Of a stretch of 64,000 bases of DNA, positions 13,484 to 22,811 are shown piece after piece. Position numbers and translations under genes: made by a program. Positions within the stretch are counted from its first letter, which is position 1, and every line of letters starts with the position of its first letter. Below the pieces are notes generated by a model. That model saw only the letters and a list, made by a program, of their open reading frames with translations. It ran no database searches and was not told the DNA's origin. Origin of the DNA: Antrodiella citrinella (taxonomy: Eukaryota; Basidiomycota; Agaricomycetes; Polyporales; Steccherinaceae); the NCBI GenBank assembly GCA_004802725.1, contig SGPM01000032.1, positions 62,001 through 126,000 of the forward strand. The letters are read 5' to 3'.

Positions 13484-13901
13484 TAGTTCAGTAGTAGTAG
13501 CTAGTACTACGAGTTTGCGCTGTTTGCAATGAGAGTACGAGCCCTTTCCCCACTCCCGCCAAACGTATCCCGCCGTACGGCGATTGCCGAGCGAGGAGCG
13601 CATAGCCCGCCTCGCTGCGGGGAATATTCTCGTCTTCACCGCCAGTGTCTCTCAGTCTCGTCTCTGACTGTCCTCTACTGTGTCTCTATTTTCTTCTCTC
13701 TCTCTCTGTTTCTCTCTCTCCTCCTCTCTGTCTCCTCTCTGTCTCTATCATCTGTCTCCTGTATTGGTCTCTTCCTTCTGACCTTTTCTCGGTGTCAATT
13801 TTTTTGCTGTAATTATCGTCGTCCATCGCATCGTCCCCCGTCCCTCGAAACTCACGAAACCCATTTTACAGACCTCACGATTTCATTATCTTCCTGTCAT
13901 C
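13484..13901 (+). promoter_or_regulatory. Promoter and leader of RRM gene with long CT-rich tract
   Basis: No gene. The stretch from about 13640 to 13790 is almost pure pyrimidine on the plus strand (runs of TCTCTCTCTC, CTCCTCTCTGTCTC), ending about 110 nt before the start codon of the RRM protein gene. Such CT-rich stretches often sit just upstream of transcription starts in filamentous fungi; part of it may be in the 5' leader. Confidence 0.5.
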
Positions 13902-15450
13902 ATGAATCCCATGAGTCCTATGGGTGCTGCGGCTCCCGTACGTGACGGTTCTGTCTATATGAGCGAAGCTGACCCGGTGCACATCTCCCGATTATCCTCA
14001 TCTTGTCGTTTTCATTACTTATAAACTTGCTTCTTCCCCCTTATATTGCCCTCTCTCTCCGGCGGATCACCTAACAGAGGCGCGCTCACCTTTACGTCGG
14101 CAATTTGAGTCCTCGGGTTACAGAATACATGCTTACTGAGATTTTCGCCGTGGCCGGACCCGTTCAACATGTCAAAATCATCCCCGACCGCAACTACCAG
14201 CACGGTGGTCTCAACTATGGCTTCGTTGAATACATGGACATGCGCGCGGCCGAGACCGCCCTCCAGACCCTCAACGGACGCAAGATCTTCGATACCGAAA
14301 TCCGCGTCAACTGGGCCTACCAAGGTCAACAAAACAAGGAGGACACTAGCAGTCACTACCACGTCTTCGTCGGAGATCTTAGCCCAGAGGTCAACGATGA
14401 GGTCCTTGGAAAAGCATTCAGTGCCTTCGGTACGTTGTCGGACGCTCGCGTTATGTGGGATATGAACTCGGGCAAGTCTCGTGGTTACGGTTTCCTTGCG
14501 TTCCGGGACAAGACGGATGCTGAACAGGCCATTGCTACCATGAACGGTGAATGGCTTGGCTCTCGTGCTATCCGCGTCAACTGGGCCAACCAGAAGACCC
14601 AGGGTGCGCCCCCTACTCCTGGTCGACCCGTCGGCGCCGGTGGAATGGGTGGTGCTCCTGCTCCCATCAACTTCCAAGGCGGTCCCTTATCCTACGAGTC
14701 AGTCGTCCAACAAACGCCGGCTTACAACAGCACAGTTTACGTCGGCAACCTCGTTCCCTACTGCACGCAGGCGGATCTCATACCGCTTTTCCAGTCGATC
14801 GGCTACCTCTCGGAGATTCGTATGCAGGCAGATCGCGGGTTCGCCTTCGTGAAGCTGGACACGCATGAGCATGCTGCCATGGCGATCGTTCAGTTGCAGG
14901 GTCAGATGGTTCACGGAAGACCGATCAAGTGTAGCTGGGGCAAGGATCGGGCAGACGGTGGCGTGGGTCTCACTACTGGCTCTATTAGCCCTACGCCTAC
15001 CGCTGCACCTTATGCAAACATGGTGAGTCTTGAACATATCTGTTCACCTCACCTCACCGTCTCAAGGAGCGCATATAGCCTATGTATGGGATGCCTCAGC
15101 CGAATACTTATGGCCAGTACGGTTTCGGTACGTATCTCCTTCGTCGGTGACGTTTCTCGCTCAAATTCAATCTTCCATAGCCGCTCCCGGGCTTGCAAGC
15201 CCCGCGACGACCGCTGGTGCGATGGGCCTGGGCGGAGGTGCTCAACCTGGTGCTGACCCTAGTGCTGCCTCCGGGCAGGCTGCGCAGGGACAATGGGCTA
15301 GCGATCCATCCTCGTATTATTCGAACTACTGGGGCGGTGAGTCACGAATATCAATTGGAGTACGGGCCGATCTGAGCTTCTATACTAGGGTATTATGGAC
15401 AACAAGCCGGACAGAGCGCTGGCGATGGTCAACACCAAGGCGCTGCTTAA
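13902..15450 (+). CDS. TIA1/PUB1-like RNA-binding protein with three RRMs
   Basis: Predicted mRNA-binding protein of the TIA-1/Pub1/Nam8 type. The start at 13902 gives a 12-residue first exon (MNPMSPMGAAAP), then the main exon begins RRAHLYVGNL. RRM1 has RNP2 HLYVGNL and RNP1 NYGFVEY. RRM2 has HVFVGDL and RGYGFLAF. RRM3 has TVYVGNL and RGFAFVKL. A Gly/Pro-rich linker separates RRM2 and RRM3, and the C-terminal tail is Gln/Gly/Tyr/Ala-rich (prion-like), reading YYSNYWGG and YYGQQAGQ and ending QHQGAA. Family members bind U-rich RNA and join stress granules. Three downstream introns carry good GT-AG borders. The long plus-strand CT tract upstream would be in or near its own leader. Confidence 0.92.
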
Positions 15451-15744
15451 CCAGTCATTGTGTACATGCAATGGACAACAGTATCAATCAGTATTACGAC
15501 CATACGTCTTGTGCGGGGTGTTAAATTGTGCTATTATGAGTAACTCATTCACGCACTTCCTGGTGTGTCTTGTCTTGCCATGTGCGGTGCGACCTCCGCC
15601 GAAATACTGCTCGATTGTGATGTACTTGATTGCGCGGCGCGTTTACGGTCGAGCTCACACTTTCATAATTCCGTCATGGATCAAGAATCTGTAATGAATG
15701 GTATGGTATAGATTGTAGCTAACAGTGATATGCTCTTCGAACAA

Positions 15745-16952
15745 CTACGCCGCATCGCCGCCGATAGCGTCACCGCTGAAGGATTGGCCACCCACGCCAG
15801 CAGTACCGCCAGGGATGTTCGCGATGTCCTGATCATCCTCTGCAACGCTGTTGATACTGCCACCTCTATCATTCCCCGTGTTGCCAGAGAATGCGTTGCC
15901 TCCGCCAAAACGTTGAGCTGTGCGACGAGATAGGCATATCAGAGAAGAGCAAGCATAAATTAGAGCAGGAACTTACGAGGGGCGTTGGGGGGAGGGGGAG
16001 GGGGAGGAGCCGCAGCGCCAGGGACTCCCGCTCCAGGAGCAGATCCGAACCCAGGTCCACGATTATGGAATTCTTCGACGTCGATCTCCCCGTTGTTGAT
16101 GCTACCTCCTTCAGCATTGCCCACCGAACCAGAGTATGCGTTACCACCCTGGCCATTGTCGCCGCCACGCCCTCCCTCTGCAAGACCAGAGGTGGAAAAT
16201 CCTCCTGCGCCAGCCAAACCGCCGTCGTTGTCGATATCTCTCTTGGTGAAGTCGAAATCATCGTTGTTGAACTGGAACTGGTTCTCGTCACCGCCGATGG
16301 CGTTGCCACTGGTGGTCGTTCCGGCATCTCCGGCAGTGTCTGACGATGTGACAATTAGAAAACTGGAGGCTATCAGACAAGAGCGTACTCACTGGATGTG
16401 GCAATGTTATCAATATTGCTGGTTCCAAGGTTATCAACGTCTCCTCCGTCGGAATTACCCGAGAAACCGCTATACGCGTTTCCTCCTGGCCCAAATCCAC
16501 CACCGTTACCGCCAACAGCTTCTCCTGTGAAGGTGTCTCCTCCAGTACCAGCGGTGTCTAAGGCGAGATATATTAAGCAATCCTCAAGACCAACGGAAGA
16601 GCTACCACTCACTACTGCCAGGATTGTTTGTGATCACGCCGTCGGGTGTATCGGCGACGTTGAACACATCACCACCATCGACGTCGCTACTGCTTCCGGA
16701 GTAAGCGTTTCCTCCGGCGGTAGCAGAATCTGGGCTTTGACGAGCGTAGTTCTTGTGTTTGTGGTGAGTCTTGGAGCCGCGGCTGTCTCTATTCTCGAGG
16801 TCACGGCGCCTGCTCATTGGCACCGAAACTGGGAGGTGTGGGGTTGATGGGACGGCAACCATTTTGTTGGTAGAAGTAGGGGCACCCGCAACGAGGGTAG
16901 GGCTGACAGCCGCGGCTGCCACGATGGAGAAGGCGATGATGGGACTACGCAT
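15745..16952 (-). CDS. Secreted Gly-rich GGNA-module protein, paralogue 1
   Basis: I do not recognise a named family. The start at 16952 gives a signal peptide (MRSPIIAFSIVAAAAVSPTL, then VAGAP). The protein is about 350 aa in four exons. Each downstream exon begins (N/D)TAGxxG and carries a GxTxxGxAxGG motif and a GGNAYSGxxGxxxGG motif; the last ends GQSFSGDAIGGDAA. The GGNA motif appears in all four exons: GGNAYSGSSSDVDGG, GGNAYSGFSGNSDGG, GGNAYSGSVGNAEGG and GGNAFSGNTGNDRGG. Cysteine is absent from the exons read. The three introns I could place are phase 1. Dibasic sites (SRRRD, TKRD) fit Kex2 processing. Exon 3 ends in a run of Pro before the junction. Likely extracellular or wall-associated; function unknown. 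Confidence 0.75.
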
Positions 16953-17076
16953 GTTGAGAGGACTTGAGGATAGTGACGGACGCTGTGAAAGAAGAAAATT
17001 AGGCGAGGTTAGGATAGAGGATGATGTGGGGGGAGAAAAGAAAGAGGGATGAACGCAGAAGCGTCACTATTCAGAG

Positions 17077-17084
17077 TATATATA
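17077..17084 (-). promoter_or_regulatory. TATA-like box upstream of GGNA paralogue 1
   Basis: A TATATATA run on the minus strand about 125 nt upstream of the 16952 start codon, the right place for a core promoter with a leader of roughly 90 nt. Confidence 0.4.
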
Positions 17085-18531
17085 GGGTCGGAAGCCAGTT
17101 TCACTGTCCGCCGAGTCTTCTGTGGGATGAACTTGACTGGGGCTGACCTCCAATAGAAGACTTGCCATTCCGGGCCTGTTGATACCCTAATGTGGAAGCA
17201 CACCACTGAAGCGCCCGAAGACATCATGGATGTGGCGAGTCAAGAATCGCTGACCACTCGGATGGTAGGCCACGGTCGATGCAGAGATCCATAATGGTAT
17301 TTCTGCATTTCTACGCTAAAGGATAAGAAAATCAAAGAGTTGAGTCTAGAACGAGGAATGGGTCAACTTGAAGATTAACGGACACGGGTACGGATCCACT
17401 TACAGACAGGTCCACCAAGAAACAGATACCGATAGCAACATGCTACTGCTGATACTCTGTGTTTGTCACTAGTCTTGGTACAAAGGTAACGGAGCCGCAC
17501 AAGTCTTCGAGTGTCTTGAAGTTGATCGTCGTCGTCCGGTACTAACCATGGTACATGACAAGTACATGGCGCTTATACGATTGTTGAATCCCGTTTGAAA
17601 GAGTTTAAATCTATAAGCGTGGGAATATATTACCGCTAGTAGCATGTCAAGGATGAGCGCTTGATGTGCTTAAACCCTTCCCTCCGAGTCATTGTCAAAG
17701 TTACTGCCTACTGCGGCGTGCAACTAGCTTGATGGTTCCAAACTCGATTCAACCGTTCAAGCTGCTGTATCCACAAAGCCGAATCAAACCTAGTCTCCTT
17801 AGCTGACCTCGGTGCACTCAAACCCTGGAAAGTGCCCTCGTTATCCTCACTCTAATGTCTGGATCGTCGATCATGCATGATCGTGACTACGATTTTGTGC
17901 ATGAAGTCGTCGGATGCGGTCTCATGTCTCTTCCGATACTGTGAGTGGCTGTTTCGAGATGCGGATACTGTCGCTGATCGTACCGGAATAGCGGGTGCGG
18001 TTCGGGCGGGAGGAACGGTGTGAGATCGAATAGGTCCGTGACGGTCCACCTCCACTTCCTCACTGCCACGTTCCGATCATTTGGCGGAAGCATACAGACT
18101 CGCTCAATCCGACAAGAATGAAGCTCGATCAGGGAGAGTGCCTGAAGAAACCTAGCTTACACTAGGGTTCATCGCGGGATCCATCGTCGCGAAGAGGCAA
18201 ACGTCACGGCGTTCATGCAGACGACATAGTGGTGTATGTGAGTGCAGGTTCGAATGGGAGGCCTCACTAGACTTCCCACCGTTAGAAGGCAGCATAACCA
18301 CTGCTGCAGTCGTCATGCGACGTTGTTGTGTACCCTTCTAAGAGCTGGCGGAAACATCATAAGCGGGCATAGAGGGTCATAGAGGTCATTGATCGGGCAA
18401 CGCGGAGGTGGAGAAAGGGAGGGCGGATGCGGTACGGATGAGCAATGCGGGAATGCAACGAGCGGAAGTTTTGACCACCAACCGGTGTATCCGCCCGCCA
18501 AATGACGACACAGTAAAGGACATGGAAAACG

Positions 18532-18539
18532 TATAAATA
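18532..18539 (+). promoter_or_regulatory. TATA box of the ADPTTP repeat-protein gene
   Basis: TATAAATA, about 130 nt upstream of the start codon at 18669; a leader of about 100 nt follows. A strong canonical core promoter, in keeping with a highly expressed secreted protein. Confidence 0.6.
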
Positions 18540-18668
18540 GCCCCCAAGATTCGAGGATTTGAAGGAGTACCATTTTCCTTCGACTCCGAAGCATCACCTA
18601 CCGCTGCTACAACTTCCAAAGCATCTTTCCACATCAACTACCTCTTTCACCTTTTCGCAACTCACAAG

Positions 18669-19922
18669 ATGATCACACCCATGTTTAAGTCTTTCATCCT
18701 GCTCGCTGCAGTCTCTGCCGTTGTAGTCGACGCAGCGCCTGCTGCCCGTGTCGCTGCAGCTGGCCGTGGAGGCAACCGCGCAACACCTGCCGCACGCACT
18801 AGGCCGACGCCCACACTTCGTGCGGCTCCATCCACTCAGAACAGGCCAGGGCCTCCGGCTCCTAAGGCTTACACTCCTCCAGCGAGAACCGCTCCGACAC
18901 CACCAGTAAATCCGACCGAGCCTACTAACCCCACTAACCCAACCAACCCAACCAATCCCACTAATCCTACGACACCGACCAACCCTACAACTCCATCCGA
19001 TCCTNCCACACCAGNGAACCCCACCAACCCGACAACCCCTTCTGATCCTACCTCACCATCCAACCCAACGAAACCAGCGGACCCGACGACGCCAGCAGAT
19101 CCAACGACGCCCGCAGACCCTACGACACCAGCAGATCCTACGACGCCAGCCGATCCCACCACTCCAGCAGATCCGACGACGCCAGCAGACCCTACTACTC
19201 CGGCTGATCCTACGACGCCTGCAGGCCCGACGACACCAGCGGATCCTACGACACCCACAGACCCCACCACCCCCGCTGACCCAACTACACCTGCGGATCC
19301 GACAACTCCCGCTGACCCGACTACTCCTGCTGACCCTACCACGCCTGCAGACCCAACTACTCCGGCCGATCCTACGACACCCGCAGATCCCACTACACCC
19401 GCCGATCCCACTACACCAGCAGATCCTACAACGCCAGCCGACCCCACCACACCAGCGGATCCTACGACGCCTGCAGATCCAACCACGCCTGCAGATCCCA
19501 CTACACCTGCAGATCCAACCACTCCCGCAGACCCGACTACACCTACGGATCCTACGACGCCNGCTGACCCTACGACGCCAGCGGATCCCACTACACCCGC
19601 AGACCCAACAACACCAGCAGATCCTACGACGCCAGCAGATCCAACGACGCCGGCTGACCCTACCACTCCCGCAGATCCAACGACGCCAGCCGATCCAACC
19701 ACGCCTTCAGACCCCACCACGCCTGCGGATCCGACGACACCTGCAGATCCTACCACGCCAGCGGATCCCACTACTCCTGCAGACCCAACGACGCCGTCGG
19801 ATCCTACCGAGCCTGCTGATCCGACTGAACAGGGTAACAGCAACCGCAAGCGCGATTATACGGAAGGTCATTCTATTGTTCGTTCCCGCTTCTTCCGCCG
19901 TCTGTTCGGTGAAGGATTGTAG
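18669..19922 (+). CDS. Secreted Pro/Thr-rich hexapeptide repeat protein with cationic C-terminal tail
   Basis: Single-exon 417-aa protein, no recognised family. Residues 1-22 form a signal peptide (FILLAAVSAVVVDA). A basic Ala/Arg/Pro segment follows, then NPT triplet repeats, then about 42 units of Ala-Asp-Pro-Thr-Thr-Pro, and last a 30-residue tail with NRKR followed by DYTEGHSIVRSRFFRRLF. The repeat should be an extended, heavily O-mannosylated, acidic rod. The Lys-Arg before DYTEG is a Kex2-type site that could free a 22-residue cationic amphipathic peptide. Rare unit variants are AGPTTP, TDPTTP, SDPTTP and SDPTEP. Three ambiguous bases (N) fall in the repeat, so the unit number may be affected by assembly. 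It sits among three GGNA-module secreted proteins. Confidence 0.8.
   Translation: MITPMFKSFILLAAVSAVVVDAAPAARVAAAGRGGNRATPAARTRPTPTLRAAPSTQNRPGPPAPKAYTPPARTAPTPPVNPTEPTNPTNPTNPTNPTNPTTPTNPTTPSDPXTPXNPTNPTTPSDPTSPSNPTKPADPTTPADPTTPADPTTPADPTTPADPTTPADPTTPADPTTPADPTTPAGPTTPADPTTPTDPTTPADPTTPADPTTPADPTTPADPTTPADPTTPADPTTPADPTTPADPTTPADPTTPADPTTPADPTTPADPTTPADPTTPADPTTPADPTTPTDPTTXADPTTPADPTTPADPTTPADPTTPADPTTPADPTTPADPTTPADPTTPSDPTTPADPTTPADPTTPADPTTPADPTTPSDPTEPADPTEQGNSNRKRDYTEGHSIVRSRFFRRLFGEGL
19077..19832 (+). repeat. 18-bp coding minisatellite, about 42 units
   Basis: Tandem 18-bp units encoding Ala-Asp-Pro-Thr-Thr-Pro. The units are nearly invariant as protein but differ at most third positions (for example GCAGATCCTACGACGCCA against GCTGACCCTACCACGCCT). 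A looser NPT-based repeat precedes it from about 18907. Confidence 0.9.
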
Positions 19923-20339
19923 AGTGCAGTGGCGATAACTTGAGTGCTCGAGAGAAGTTGAAGGATTGGACTCTGACTATTTCTTTTGTTGTATCTTTCT
20001 TTTCCTCTATCTTGAATTTCGTATATAATACCCTTCTCTAATTTCATTTCTTCCTCCCGACACATTGCGTGAATGAGTGATTCTTTACTTGGATATAGGT
20101 TCGGCGGTGAGTAGTTGTAGACTCAGAGCTCAGGTAATGCTCATGAGTCATCGTTTTTTACGTATCGACGATAGCGTTAGCGAAGTTTGAAGTTGAACAT
20201 GCCAGCCTCGTCACTTTCTTGAACTCATCTCGTCTCGACCACCAAACATCTTTTAACTTACTTTCCACCACGACAGCCTATTCTCTCTCAAGACCACTCG
20301 CTACACACCCACACTCGTTTCACCATCCGACTCGACAAC
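19923..20339. other. Intergenic region upstream of GGNA paralogue 2
   Basis: The first part is the 3' region of the repeat-protein gene (T-rich, with TATATAATA near 20022). The rest is the promoter and pyrimidine-rich leader of the next gene. No coding exon or clear TATA box seen. Confidence 0.35.
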
Positions 20340-21346
20340 ATGCACAAGCTCAACTTGGTTCTGACTCTCGTCGCCGCTGCCGCCGCTGTCTCTGCTCGTC
20401 CCCTGGATGTCCCCGTCGCTGCAGGGAACAACAAAGATGTGACCAACCAGCAACATACTATGCCTCCGCTTCCCCATGAAGTGATGCCTCCTGCTGCCCA
20501 GAGGTACCGCCGCGCCGCTCACGAGCTGCTCTCGAACTCCGTAATGGACGGTCTTCAACAATCCGCTCCAGATACCCATAGTCTATCGGCCGTTCCAGCT
20601 CTTCCCGCTGGTGCCGCCCCAGACACACCAGCCGCACAGAAAGACGCACCCGCCGCACAGAAAGACGCTGCCGTCCAGAAGCCGCCCCCTCCCGTGCGGC
20701 AACAACCTGCCCAAGGACCTGACGAGAAAGTGGTGGCGAACCCTTCTACTAGTTCTACTAGCTCTCCTAGCTCTGTGTCTCCAGGATCTAGCGAGAAAGT
20801 GGCGACGAAACCCTCTACTACTTCTGTGTCGGGGAAACCGGAAAAGGCGGCTGACGGCTCGAGTACTGCTACGGCCTACAAGAAACGCGCGCTCGACAGG
20901 TATACTGCTGGTGGTAACGCGAAGTCTGGTGACACTGGCGACGTCGACAGCGGGAACATCAACAACATCGCTGGACCCGACAACACGATCACGAACATGG
21001 GTGGAAGTAAGTCGCTCGTCATTTAAGTGGCGATGTTCAAATGCCGACGTTGAATTTTCTTGTTTAGACAATGTCCCTCAAGCTGGAGATACCATCAGCG
21101 GTGATGCTACTGGCGGGGCGGGCCGTGGTCTAGGACCCGGCGGGAACGCTGAGACCGGCGATACTGGAACTGCCAATGGCGGTTTCGTCAACAACTCCGC
21201 AGGTGTCGTCAACAACGTGGGACCCGGCAGTAAGTCGCATGTTTCACATCGTGGATATCAACGAGCTCATTGTATGCGCTGTAGACAACGCTGGCGACGG
21301 TGGTGTATCCCAGACTGGAGAAGCAACTGGCGGAACGTCCTTCTGA
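20340..21346 (+). CDS. Secreted Gly-rich GGNA-module protein, paralogue 2
   Basis: Predicted 296 aa in three exons (20340-21006, 21068-21229, 21285-21346). The start gives a signal peptide (MHKLNLVLTLVAAAAAVSA). Exon 1 also encodes a long Pro/Ser/Ala-rich spacer with a doubled AAQKDA unit, a KKR dibasic site, then GGNAKSGDTGDVDSG. Exon 2 is one complete 54-residue module: a GDTISGDATGG motif followed by GPGGNAETGDTGTANGG. Exon 3 is a 20-residue half module (DNAGDGG, TGEATGG) before the stop. Both introns are phase 1. The same exon-module design is seen in the genes at 15745-16952 and 21528-22436. No Cys and no known catalytic motif; function unknown, probably extracellular. Confidence 0.75.
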
Positions 21347-21527
21347 GCTTGCTTACTACTTGGCAGTATTCTTGTACTTGGCGATCATAATCCATTCCTT
21401 CGTTCTCCGTCTCATGTTCACTTTTATGCATGAACGTGAAGCACACGGTATCAGTGGTAAGACCTCCATCCAGATGTATAGAGTATATAACGCTATGAGG
21501 TATGCTAAGAAGGTTTGAACTCAGCAA

Positions 21528-22436
21528 CTATTGCTCATTTGGGAAGGGATTACGGTGCCCGTTGTCAGCCTCCGCCTGGAGAGGCTCCTCCAATCTCTCC
21601 TCAGTGACTCTATCGTCAGTCGCCGCAGCTCCCTCGTTAAGCCCATCAAGCTCCTCCGGATCGTACGTATCTCCACCTTCCGCGCATCCAGTGAGAGATT
21701 GACCTGCTGAACCGGCGTTGTCTGGAGCATACGATTAGTAGGATGACTTCACGTTGGTTTCCGAAAGACTGCTTACTGGAGTCCATGTTGAACATGCCGG
21801 AGGGACCCTCGTTGACGTTGCCTCCCACGGCTTCCCCGCTGTTTCCGCTGGCCGCGTTTCCTCCAACGCCATGTTTGCCGCTGCGACCGGACGAAGCGCA
21901 GCCAGAGTTAGATGCACCACCGAGACCGGCGTTGTTGGAGTTGACGTTCATGATGACCGGCATGCCCTCGTTGTTGGTAGTGTCGGGGTTGTAGACGCTT
22001 CCACCATTGACGGCGCCGGAGTTACCACTCTTGGCATTTCCGCCCATGGTTCTCTCGTCGCCGAGACGCTTCTTGAGGCTGACGAGTCGGCGGCGTGAGT
22101 TCAACGGTCGAGGTGGAGAAAACGCGAGATAACTACCTGAGTCGATCGGTTCTCTTCCAGAATTCCCTGGGCCTTCATGAAAACGTCAGCTGAGGGAACG
22201 ACACGGGCAACACGAGACTCTTACATGGCGCGCCAGGATGCAGAGGGGGAGATGGTGGTCGTCGAGACTCGAGGGTTGGGCGGACGGAGGCTGCGAGCAG
22301 CGAGCATGTCTCCGCCGCCTTGGTAGTGGGTGGTCTGAGAGTCAGCCCTGCGGTGGGCGGCGACGGTAGGAGCAGCGAGCGTGGGGCTGATGACGGCGGC
22401 GCCGAGGAGGGAGAGGGCGATGACGGGGGTACGCAT
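21528..22436 (-). CDS. Secreted Gly-rich GGNA-module protein, paralogue 3
   Basis: About 245 aa, start at 22436 with a signal peptide (MRTPVIALSLLGAAVISPTL), clearly alike that of paralogue 1 (MRSPIIAFSIVAAAAVSPTL). A dibasic KKR site precedes GGNAKSGNSGAVNGG; a second motif GGNAASGNSGEAVGG follows in the same exon; the last exon begins NNAGSAG with TGCAEGG and continues into an acidic, non-repetitive tail ending FPNEQ. It has two Cys (SGCASSG and TGCAEGG), unlike the other two paralogues. The last intron is phase 1; the short second exon (near 22131-22170) is my best splice model and is less sure. It converges on paralogue 2 with about 180 bp between the stop codons. Confidence 0.7.
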
Positions 22437-22811
22437 GTTGAAGACGAGGGAGTAGGATAGTGATGTGTGTGAGTAGGAGGTGTGGGGAACAAGGCTAAAA
22501 GAGGGACTAGGATGTGAGGAACGAGCGGACGAGGACGTGGATGAAGATGAAGAAGAGGCGTCGAGACGGGGACACGTCCTTTTCAACTTCACAAGACGCG
22601 GCTGACCAACTTCAACCTACTTCCTCTTTTGGAATCTCACTTTCCTTTCTCGGACAGAGGTTGTGTGTCCAGCTCGGGTGGCGCACGGCATCGCGGCATC
22701 GGATCACTGGATATCGCGGAGCACTGGGTATTCGAGGACAAAATAAAACAGCAAAATCAAAACATAAAAGACAACACTCCCGGGGACTCTGTCACGCCTC
22801 GCCGCCCACCA
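22437..22811. other. Promoter region of GGNA paralogue 3 and 3' end of ATG16
   Basis: About 375 bp between two minus-strand genes. No TATA box, coding exon or repeat recognised. Confidence 0.3.

Larger units (their letters stand above)
16953..18668. other. Long intergenic region between divergent secreted-protein genes
   Basis: About 1.7 kb between two divergent start codons. Apart from the two TATA boxes at its ends I see nothing coding: reading frames are short and lack splice-linked partners. A large promoter space is usual for strongly regulated secreted-protein genes. Confidence 0.4.

Noticed and set aside
14015..14677. 220-codon minus-strand frame across the RRM gene
   Set aside because: Antisense shadow of GC-rich coding sequence; the plus strand shows three complete RRMs.
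18241..18262. GGTTCGAAT as a possible tRNA B box
   Set aside because: No matching A box or cloverleaf around it.
18869..19849. Long minus-strand frame of Gly-Ser-Ala-Gly-Val-Val repeats
   Set aside because: It is the antisense shadow of the 18-bp ADPTTP repeat and has no promoter or signal of its own.
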